DNA of 5,947 nt from Clostridia bacterium (GTDB taxonomy: Bacteria; Bacillota; Clostridia; UBA1381): assembly GCA_017420825.1 (NCBI GenBank), contig JAFQNU010000236.1, forward strand, positions 1 through 5,947, written 5' to 3'. This document shows, one piece after another, positions 1 to 5,721 of this stretch. Made by a program: the position numbers and the translations under genes. Below the pieces are notes generated by a model, which saw nothing but the letters and a program-made list of their open reading frames with translations, was not told the origin of the DNA and searched no databases. Within the stretch, counting starts at the first letter, position 1. Each line of letters begins with the position of its first letter.

Positions 1-2034
1 GATATAACACTAAACGGAACAAAGTATTCAGGCAATGTTAAAAGCTCTCTTGCTAAGGTTGAATCATTAAAAAAGATTCAATTAATGCCGTTTGCTCCGG
101 CAGCAAAGTATCATGGTGAAGAATACGAAAACACAGCCGCTGATGGAGAAGAGCCTGTATGGACAGCAACAGGAAATACATATTTTGGTGAATATGATGA
201 TGTAAATGTTTACACGATTGATGTTGAAGTTATTCCTGACCCTGTGATTCCTTATCTTGTGTTCAAAGAAGATTTTAACGATTGGGAAAATTCATCAAAA
301 GGAACAGCAGCATCTAAGGGTTATACAGAGGGAAATAATGAACCATACTGTAAAATGATAGTAGACAGTGAAACAGATAAGAGCTTTGGAGTAAACCAGT
401 TTGGTTCACTTGTGAAAACTTTTGAAACACCATATGAAGGTGATTTTGGTGTAACCTATAAATCTGCACTCTCTGATGAATACATAAATATGAATGGTGA
501 TACAAAAAGAGCCGGAAATGTTATGGAGTTAAACCTGACGTTGGAAGATAATACATCAAGCATTCTTAGTATTTATACAACTATTGTTGATCCGGCCGGA
601 TATTATACATCAGTCCGGGGCAATGTAATAGCAGCTACACAAGATATGAGAGATGCTACAATCTTTGATGGCGAAAATGACGTGAAGGTCTTATTTGACT
701 ATAACGCACAAAAATTTTATGTAACTATTAACGGAATAACAAAAGAAATAAATACAACTAAAGCTGTTAAGGCACTTAGTGGATTTGCATTAAAATCCGT
801 CTTCATTGGCAATAGTATAAATGGTGTAGAATATGAAAATACCGCAGCAGAGGGAGAAGAAGCTATATGGACAGCAACAGGAAATATTTATTATGGATCC
901 TTTGATGATATAAAGGTTTATAACAAGCCTGCTGCTGTAACACCAGCAATGACATATCTGAATATGGATTTCGCATATGATGAGGACGATTTCTTCCAGA
1001 AGGATTTATATTCGACAATGAATTACGGCACATTTACATCTTCATCATTCCCGGCTGCAAGTGCAACAGATGAGATTGCAACAGAGCTTATAAAGTTTGA
1101 AAATAATGAGCTTGTTGTTAGCAATGACGTAGTAAATGAATCCAATAGACCATATTACGCAGTAATAAATAACCTGCCTGATAAAATTAATGATGAGCTG
1201 GTTGAATTAAGCTTTAAGGCAAAGAGACCTGAGGGTCAGCCTGATGCAGCTGTATTTGGAATTTATGATACAAATGGAGTAAATAATATAGTATTATATA
1301 TAGACGGAAATGACGAGTCTCTTGCTGTTAATTTAAATCATCAGGATGGTGATTCTGCAGCTACTGTATATGGAATTTCAGCTGTAAAACAGGCAAGAAA
1401 ATTATTTGATGCAGGATATCATAATTATAAGCTTTTAATAAACAATAAGGATAAGATGTACAGCTTATATATTGATGGTGAATATGCCGGTACATATTCC
1501 TTTGTACTCAATAATACATATTCTTCATTTATACATAAACGTATAGCTTTAAAGGGTATTATAGTTGATGATATAGTTATTAAGCAGGCACCGTTAATGA
1601 CACAAACCTATTATAAGGGTGTTAGAGGCGACGGAACAGCAGAAAATCTCCCTGAAGATTGGGCAGATAATTATATAGAAGCTGAAAATGCTTACGGACA
1701 TTATCCAAAATTCCCATTGATTGAGTACTGGTATGCAGAAAACTTTACAAATGTTGTAAATATTTCAAATCCGACAGGTGAGGATAAGACAGCAATGGTT
1801 ATCAACGCTCTGTATGATAATAATGGTAAATTGATAAGTGTTGCGGCAAGTGAGGAAAAGACATTAAATAAACTTGCTGAGGATGGAACAGGAACAACAA
1901 TCACAAGCTTTGAGGTAACTCATTCAACAAGAGTTCCAAGTGCAGATAAAATAAAGAACGGAAAATGTAAAACTATTGTTCTTGAATCAATTAATACATT
2001 GACACCTGTATATGAAGCAATAGTTTTAGATTAA
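1..2034 (+). CDS. 3' part of a large modular LamG-like repeat protein, probably secreted
   Basis: The reading frame is open from the first base, so the gene starts upstream of the window. An ATG at 85 lies inside a repeat module and is not a credible start. In-window numbering gives 677 residues. Module A (1-74, partial) and module B (about 88-307) end in a shared block, E41-Y71 and E277-Y307, with 22 of 31 residues identical (EYENTAA, GEE, WTATGN, DD, VY). Module C (about 319-529) is a divergent third copy ending VDDIVIKQ. Short linkers rich in Pro and Val separate the modules (75-87, 310-316). Such repeats are typical of concanavalin/LamG-like beta-sandwiches that bind carbohydrate. Residues 541-677 form another domain whose strands (TAMVINALYDNNGKL at 597-611, ESINTLTPVYEAIVLD at 662-677) resemble the C-terminal domain of many secreted clostridial carbohydrate-active proteins. 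No LPXTG, SLH, dockerin or membrane segment is seen at the C-terminus. Any signal peptide or catalytic domain would be upstream. The gene ends with tandem TAA TAA. The function is inferred from architecture and no enzyme activity is visible. Confidence 0.8.
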   Translation, partial: DITLNGTKYSGNVKSSLAKVESLKKIQLMPFAPAAKYHGEEYENTAADGEEPVWTATGNTYFGEYDDVNVYTIDVEVIPDPVIPYLVFKEDFNDWENSSKGTAASKGYTEGNNEPYCKMIVDSETDKSFGVNQFGSLVKTFETPYEGDFGVTYKSALSDEYINMNGDTKRAGNVMELNLTLEDNTSSILSIYTTIVDPAGYYTSVRGNVIAATQDMRDATIFDGENDVKVLFDYNAQKFYVTINGITKEINTTKAVKALSGFALKSVFIGNSINGVEYENTAAEGEEAIWTATGNIYYGSFDDIKVYNKPAAVTPAMTYLNMDFAYDEDDFFQKDLYSTMNYGTFTSSSFPAASATDEIATELIKFENNELVVSNDVVNESNRPYYAVINNLPDKINDELVELSFKAKRPEGQPDAAVFGIYDTNGVNNIVLYIDGNDESLAVNLNHQDGDSAATVYGISAVKQARKLFDAGYHNYKLLINNKDKMYSLYIDGEYAGTYSFVLNNTYSSFIHKRIALKGIIVDDIVIKQAPLMTQTYYKGVRGDGTAENLPEDWADNYIEAENAYGHYPKFPLIEYWYAENFTNVVNISNPTGEDKTAMVINALYDNNGKLISVAASEEKTLNKLAEDGTGTTITSFEVTHSTRVPSADKIKNGKCKTIVLESINTLTPVYEAIVLD
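121..213 (+). repeat. LamG-like module repeat, copy 1 (31-residue core)
   Basis: This 93-nt in-frame unit encodes E41-Y71 of the visible protein and matches 829-921, with 22 of 31 residues identical. The similarity reaches further upstream (the start of the window, DITLNGT, against YVTINGI at 718), so the duplicated unit is a whole domain with a period of 708 nt (236 codons). Third-base differences are common, so the duplication is not recent. Confidence 0.85.
829..921 (+). repeat. LamG-like module repeat, copy 2 (31-residue core)
   Basis: This unit encodes E277-Y307 and is the second copy of the block at 121-213. It carries the same EYENTAA-x-GEE-xx-WTATGN-x-Y-x-G-xx-DD-xx-VY pattern and ends its module just before a Pro/Ala linker. 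A much weaker third equivalent, with only the DD-I-x-I strand recognisable, lies near 1564-1587. Confidence 0.85.
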
Positions 2035-2043
2035 TAAGGCTTT

Positions 2044-2077
2044 AAAATCAGCCCGAGTAATTCGGGCTGATTTTTTT
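2044..2077 (+). terminator. Intrinsic terminator after the modular protein gene
   Basis: A perfect inverted repeat pairs 2044-2056 with 2062-2074. The core stem is ATCAGCCCGA/TCGGGCTGAT with a 5-nt GTAAT loop, and a run of seven T (2071-2077) closes it. It starts 10 nt after the TAA of the upstream gene. It separates that gene from the catabolic cluster, so the cluster needs its own promoter. Confidence 0.93.
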
Positions 2078-2111
2078 GCGTATAAAAGTAAGATAGTTAA
2101 AAAATATAATA

Positions 2112-2132
2112 ACATTTTGAATAGACATTTTG
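2112..2132 (+). promoter_or_regulatory. Direct repeat ACATTTTG-N5-ACATTTTG, possible operator
   Basis: Two identical 8-mers lie at 2112-2119 and 2125-2132, 13 nt apart start to start. The second overlaps the proposed -35 box. AraC-family regulators usually bind direct repeats next to or over the -35, and an AraC-family gene closes this cluster. The period is shorter than the roughly two helical turns usual for that family, and short AT-rich repeats arise by chance. The operator role is a suggestion only. Confidence 0.3.
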
Positions 2133-2150
2133 TGGAATTTAAGGTATTAT
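2122..2150 (+). promoter_or_regulatory. Sigma-A-type promoter for the catabolic cluster
   Basis: A TAGACA -35 box (2122-2127, one mismatch to TTGACA) and a TATTAT -10 box (2145-2150) are 17 bp apart, the optimal distance. An overlapping perfect TATAAT at 2148-2153 could serve instead, but its spacing to TAGACA would be 20 bp. The site lies between the upstream terminator and the ribosome binding site at 2168. The untranslated leader would be about 25-30 nt. A TTGAAT at 2117-2122 is a weaker alternative -35. Confidence 0.6.
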
Positions 2151-2167
2151 AATATAAAAGTGCTGAT

Positions 2168-2175
2168 GGGAGGTG
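2168..2175 (+). promoter_or_regulatory. Ribosome binding site fixing the MBL hydrolase start
   Basis: GGGAGGTG is a near-perfect Shine-Dalgarno sequence 8 nt before the ATG at 2184. It settles the start. The longer reading from a TTG at 2130 would begin inside the promoter, would have no ribosome binding site, and would add 18 residues with no family similarity. Confidence 0.88.
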
Positions 2176-2183
2176 ACAAGAAA

Positions 2184-2861
2184 ATGAAAATTACTTGGCT
2201 TGGGCAGGCAGGTCTTTTGTTTGATATAAATGGTGTTAAGATTATTATTGACCCATATTTATCTGAAAGCTGTAAAAAGTTAAATCCGAATAATGTGAGG
2301 CGTATGCCTGTTGATGAGAGTTTTTTAGAAATCGTTCCTGATGTACTTATTCTGACTCATAATCACATGGATCACACAGACCCTGAAACACTTGTTAATT
2401 ATCTTGACAAGGACACAGGAATAACTGTTCTTGCTCCTGAGGCGGCATGGCAGGAGGTAAGAAAATTTGGGCACAATCATAATTATGTAAAATTTAACCG
2501 CCATTGTGAATGGACATACGGTGATATTTTAATAAAGGCTGTAAAGGCTGAACATTCCGATTTGCACCCGATAGGTGTTATAATTGAGGCGGAGGATAAA
2601 AAGTATTACATAAGCGGTGATACCCTTTATAATACAGAGATATTTGAAGATATTCCTAATGATATATATGCGGCATTTATTCCTGTGAACGGTGTCGGCA
2701 ATAATATGAATATGACCGATGCAATACGTTTTTGCAATAAGATAAAGCCACAATACGCAGTCCCGATACATTGGGGATTGCATGATGATATGTATCCGAC
2801 AGAGTTTAATTATGAAAAAACAATAATACCAAAAATATATGAAGAGATAGGAGAAATGTAA
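2184..2861 (+). CDS. Metallo-beta-lactamase-fold hydrolase, UlaG-like (possible sugar lactonase)
   Basis: This 225-residue metal-dependent hydrolase of the metallo-beta-lactamase fold starts MKITWLGQAG and reads IIIDPYL at 20-26, the usual first strands of the fold. Metal-site residues are all visible: THNHMDH (H59, H61, D63, H64), H124 in EHSD, D146 in SGDT and H196 in PIHWG. The region around RMPVDESFLEIVPDVLILTHNH resembles the L-ascorbate-6-phosphate lactonase UlaG. UlaG is about 350 residues, and this protein lacks its N- and C-terminal extensions. It has no signal peptide and should be cytoplasmic. It is the first gene after the promoter, with 1 nt separating it from the GH16 gene, so the two are very likely co-transcribed and translationally coupled. 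A sugar-lactone hydrolase would fit the dehydratase and SDR downstream. That role is inferred from context; many proteins of this family have no known substrate. Fold and metal binding are near certain, substrate is not. Confidence 0.9.
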   Translation: MKITWLGQAGLLFDINGVKIIIDPYLSESCKKLNPNNVRRMPVDESFLEIVPDVLILTHNHMDHTDPETLVNYLDKDTGITVLAPEAAWQEVRKFGHNHNYVKFNRHCEWTYGDILIKAVKAEHSDLHPIGVIIEAEDKKYYISGDTLYNTEIFEDIPNDIYAAFIPVNGVGNNMNMTDAIRFCNKIKPQYAVPIHWGLHDDMYPTEFNYEKTIIPKIYEEIGEM

Positions 2862-2862
2862 A

Positions 2863-3705
2863 ATGAAAGAGTTTAAGGTTGAAAACCATGCATCTTCATT
2901 ATTGCCTGACGGCAAGGAATGGAAGTTGGTGTGGAGTGATGAATTTGACGGAACAGAGCTTGACATGACAAAATGGGACTATCGTCTCAACATTTGGGGA
3001 AAACGTCATGTGACTTTTGGCACAGAGGGCGTAAAGCTTGACGGAAACTCAAATGCAGTATTTACTGTTTATGAGAAGGACGGAGAAATTTGCTCATGTC
3101 AATTGCAAACAGGACATAATTTTATGGATGAGCCACGTCCTGAAGAACCGACATTTGGCAGAGTGGGTAATTCAAGACCTGGACTTACATGGCCTATAGG
3201 AAAGCTACATGAGCCGAAATTTGTGAAGAAGTACGGCTATTTTGAGTGTCGATGTAAATTACAGAAAAAGGACGGCTGGTGGTCTGCATTTTGGTTGCAG
3301 TCACCTATAATTGGTGCAACTCTTGACCCTGCAACTTCAGGTGTTGAAAATGACATCATGGAAAGCTTTGCACCGGGTGAGGTGGCATTCCATGTAAATC
3401 ATTATGGCGGTTATGGTGAAGACCACAAGAGTGTGTGGACAAGTGAAAATCAGATGGTGAGTCTTGATGAGTACCATACCTTCGGTATGCTGTGGACTCC
3501 TGAGGGATATACCTTCTATATTGACGGAAAGCAGGATGGTGAAACACTAACAGGAGCAGTGTCACATATACCTCAATTCATTTTGATTTCAACAGAGGTA
3601 AGAGGATACCGCAGTGCGGATCACTGTGCCACTGAAGAGGCAAAGCTTGCTGTCGGCGACGAGTTTATTGTTGACTATGTAAGAGTATTTGATGAGGTTA
3701 AATAA
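2863..3705 (+). CDS. Glycoside hydrolase family 16 enzyme without a signal peptide
   Basis: This 280-residue single-domain protein matches the GH16 beta-jelly-roll. Residues 20-30 (WKLVWSDEFDG) are the typical first strand. GYFECRCKL (125-133) and GWWSAFWLQSP (138-148) are the inner strands. ENDIME (162-167) is the ExDxxE catalytic motif, with E162 the expected nucleophile, D164 the assisting acid and E167 the acid/base. HTFGMLWTPEGYTFYIDG (205-222) is the conserved strand after the active site. GH16 enzymes cleave beta-1,3 or beta-1,4 links in glucans, galactans, agars or carrageenans with retention; nothing seen here fixes the substrate. The start has AGGAG at 2849-2853, nine nt upstream. 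The N-terminus is polar and the protein has several cysteines (C77, C79, C129, C131, C255), so it appears cytoplasmic, unlike most GH16 enzymes. It probably acts on imported oligosaccharides. Asn163 in the motif is unusual, since that position is normally hydrophobic. Confidence 0.92.
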   Translation: MKEFKVENHASSLLPDGKEWKLVWSDEFDGTELDMTKWDYRLNIWGKRHVTFGTEGVKLDGNSNAVFTVYEKDGEICSCQLQTGHNFMDEPRPEEPTFGRVGNSRPGLTWPIGKLHEPKFVKKYGYFECRCKLQKKDGWWSAFWLQSPIIGATLDPATSGVENDIMESFAPGEVAFHVNHYGGYGEDHKSVWTSENQMVSLDEYHTFGMLWTPEGYTFYIDGKQDGETLTGAVSHIPQFILISTEVRGYRSADHCATEEAKLAVGDEFIVDYVRVFDEVK

Positions 3706-3716
3706 ATAAAATTATG

Positions 3717-3742
3717 CGGAACGGCAGAATGTTGCCGTTCCG
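3717..3742 (+). other. Perfect 10-bp hairpin between the GH16 and dehydratase genes
   Basis: CGGAACGGCA (3717-3726) pairs fully with TGCCGTTCCG (3733-3742) around a 6-nt GAATGT loop. It lies 11 nt after the GH16 stop and 18 nt before the next ribosome binding site. The sequence that follows (AAATTATTGTATAAT) is AT-rich but has no T-run, so it is a poor intrinsic terminator. It may be a leaky terminator or an mRNA processing or stability element that sets different levels for the two halves of the cluster. Confidence 0.7.
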
Positions 3743-3770
3743 AAATTATTGTATAATTATGAGGTGAATT

Positions 3771-4931
3771 ATGAAGGTAACAGATATTAAAACCTTTGCA
3801 GTAGACTGTTTTCGCACAAACTGGGTGTTTGTAAAGGTATATACAGATGAAGGAATTGACGGAGTAGGTGAGGCTACTCTTGAATATAAGGAAAAGGCGT
3901 TAATCGGTGCAGTTGAGCATATAAAGGAATATCTTATCGGAAAAAATCCGCTTGATATTGAAAAGCACTGGCATGATATATATAGGGACGCATACTGGAG
4001 AGGCGGTGCAGTTTTGATGTCCGCCCTTTCAGCGGTTGAAATGGCCTTGTGGGATATTTTGGGAAAAAGCTTAAATGTCCCTGTTTATCAGCTTTTAGGC
4101 GGTAAGGTCAATGATAAGGTAAGAATATATGTTAATGGTTGGTTTGCAGGAGCTAAAGAGCCTGAGGAATTTGGCGAGAAGGCTAAAATTGCTGTTAAAA
4201 AGGGAATTACCGCAATGAAGTGGGACCCGTTTGGCAAGAATTACTTAAATATTTCAAATGCAGAGCTTGATAAGGCATTAAGAAATGTTGCTGCAGTGCG
4301 TGAGGCGGTAGGAAATGAAGTTGATTTGCTTATTGAGGGACATGGTAGATTTAACATTGCAACAGGAATAAAAATTGCAAAGGAGCTGGAGCAATTTAAA
4401 CCAATGTTGTTTGAGGAGCCTGTACCTCCCGACAATCTTGATGCATTAAGGGCAGTAAGAGACAAATCTCCTGTTGCAATTTCTGCAGGTGAGAGATTAT
4501 ACACCCGTTGGGATTATAAGAGAATGTTTGACCTTATGGCGGCAGACTATATTCAGCCTGATATTTCTCATGCAGGAGGAATAATGGAACTCAAAAAAAT
4601 TGCCGCAGAAGCAGAGTGCAGATATATTTCCTTTGCACCTCACAATCCGTCAGGTCCTGTGGCAAATGCGGCTACTCTGCAGTTGGCGGCAACCTGTCCT
4701 AATTTTGAAATTCTTGAGATTATGTATTCGGATGTAGAATGGCGAAAGGACGTTACAAATGAAAGCCTTGAATATAGCGATGGCTTTATGAAAATTCCTA
4801 AAAAACCCGGACTTGGTATCGAGATAAATGAAGAGGAATGTTTAAAACACCCTTATCAGCCCCATACACTAAGACATTATACAGGTGCGTTGACTGATAT
4901 TCGCCCGGCAAAGACAGAGTTTTATTTTTAA
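3771..4931 (+). CDS. Sugar-acid dehydratase, enolase superfamily (galactonate/gluconate dehydratase-like)
   Basis: This 386-residue enzyme of the mandelate racemase subgroup should remove water from an aldonate to give a 2-keto-3-deoxy-aldonate, with Mg2+, in the cytoplasm. The N-terminal capping domain covers about 1-115 and the barrel follows. Metal ligands are E189 (IEGHGRFN), E215 (FEEP) and E241 (AGER). H191 is on the third barrel strand, H291 (APHN) is the catalytic base and E316 (ILEIM) the partner. From memory, E. coli DgoD has D183, H185, E209, E235, H285 and E310: every residue is offset by exactly 6, with Glu for Asp at the first ligand. MKWDPFG (149-155) and the C-terminal KIPKKPGLGIEINEE recall archaeal gluconate/galactonate dehydratases. 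GAGGTG at 3761-3766 precedes the ATG by 4 nt. Class is secure, substrate is not: galactonate, gluconate, arabinonate or anhydro-galactonate are all possible. The 10-nt gap to the SDR gene indicates co-transcription. Confidence 0.92.
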   Translation: MKVTDIKTFAVDCFRTNWVFVKVYTDEGIDGVGEATLEYKEKALIGAVEHIKEYLIGKNPLDIEKHWHDIYRDAYWRGGAVLMSALSAVEMALWDILGKSLNVPVYQLLGGKVNDKVRIYVNGWFAGAKEPEEFGEKAKIAVKKGITAMKWDPFGKNYLNISNAELDKALRNVAAVREAVGNEVDLLIEGHGRFNIATGIKIAKELEQFKPMLFEEPVPPDNLDALRAVRDKSPVAISAGERLYTRWDYKRMFDLMAADYIQPDISHAGGIMELKKIAAEAECRYISFAPHNPSGPVANAATLQLAATCPNFEILEIMYSDVEWRKDVTNESLEYSDGFMKIPKKPGLGIEINEEECLKHPYQPHTLRHYTGALTDIRPAKTEFYF

Positions 4932-4941
4932 GAGGTGAAAT

Positions 4942-5721
4942 ATGGAAAAATATGTATTAATAACAGGTGCGTGCATAAATACAGGTGTTGCAATGGTTGA
5001 AAGATTTGCAAAAGAAGGGATAAATGTTGTTTTTACGGGCAGAAGTATTGAAAAGGTACATGGAGCAGAGAATGAATATCGCAGAAAGTTTCCTGATGTA
5101 AAAATTTACGGATATCACATTGATTCCTTGATTGATGAGAGAACAGTTGATGAGAAGTCAGTTTGTAAAATGTTTAATGACATTGATGAGAAAGGAATAT
5201 TTATTGAAACGGTTGTGCTAAATGCCGCAGACCAGGGACTTGGAATTAAATCATTTGAAAATCCGCTTACAGACTTTATGCGAGTAATAAACACAAATAT
5301 GGTATGGAATTATTGCATATCAGAGTATGCGGCTAAACGAATGAAGGAAAACGGCGGGGGAAATATTATTTTTATAAATTCAAATACAGCCTACAGAGCA
5401 ATTCCCGACAGAATTGCATACTCTGCATCAAAGGGTGGTCAGCTTGGCATGATGAGAGCAATGGCACTTGATTGGGGAAAATATAATATAAGAGTTAATG
5501 CAGTTTTACCCGGCATGATAAAAACTGACCGTTGGGAGAAAAATCCTGAATTTTATAATAACGTACCGTCAAGGTTTACTCCTATCGGTGATGTTGCAGT
5601 AGGAGAAGATGTTGCGGATGCTGTGTGGTATTTTGCCGCTCATGCACGAAATACAACAGGAGCAGAGCTTGTTGTTGACGGAGGTAATACCATTCAATTG
5701 TATCCTATTATCAATAATTAG
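4942..5721 (+). CDS. Short-chain dehydrogenase/reductase (SDR), classical type
   Basis: This 259-residue NAD(P)-dependent oxidoreductase has the usual length and order of the classical SDR family. The nucleotide-binding turn is TGACINTG (8-15), with Asn in place of the usual middle Gly. NAAD (94-97) replaces NNAG. N119 (INTNM), S147 (FINSNT), Y160 and K164 (YSASK) form the catalytic tetrad. PG at 190-191 and VDGG at 245-248 complete the fold. An Arg just after the second strand (TGRS, R34), with no acidic residue there, suggests a preference for NADP(H); this is inference. GAGGTG at 4932-4937 gives the start. It is the last gene of the cluster, 10 nt after the dehydratase. In a sugar-oxidation route it could oxidise the aldose to a lactone or act on the 2-keto-3-deoxy-aldonate, as SDRs do in fucose-type pathways. 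The substrate cannot be read from the sequence. Its TAG stop overlaps the stop of the opposing AraC-family gene. Confidence 0.93.
   Translation: MEKYVLITGACINTGVAMVERFAKEGINVVFTGRSIEKVHGAENEYRRKFPDVKIYGYHIDSLIDERTVDEKSVCKMFNDIDEKGIFIETVVLNAADQGLGIKSFENPLTDFMRVINTNMVWNYCISEYAAKRMKENGGGNIIFINSNTAYRAIPDRIAYSASKGGQLGMMRAMALDWGKYNIRVNAVLPGMIKTDRWEKNPEFYNNVPSRFTPIGDVAVGEDVADAVWYFAAHARNTTGAELVVDGGNTIQLYPIINN

Noticed and set aside
85..87. ATG at 85 as the start of the modular protein
   Set aside because: The frame is open to the window edge, and residues before it align with module B (DITLNGT with YVTINGI), so the gene begins further upstream.
2130..2183. A longer start for the MBL hydrolase at a TTG, adding 18 residues
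   Set aside because: It begins within the promoter, has no ribosome binding site, and the added residues do not belong to the fold. The ATG at 2184 has a strong GGGAGGTG upstream.
2529..2966. Antisense open frame of 145 codons spanning the MBL/GH16 junction
   Set aside because: It overlaps two well-supported genes, has no ribosome binding site or recognisable motif, and has a composition typical of a reverse-strand shadow. The antisense frames at 314-505, 1701-1904, 3356-3565 and 4241-4504 were dropped for the same reason.
3752..3757. TATAAT as a separate promoter for the dehydratase gene
   Set aside because: It lies only 13 nt before the ATG, so transcription would start within the ribosome binding site, and there is no good -35 at a proper distance.
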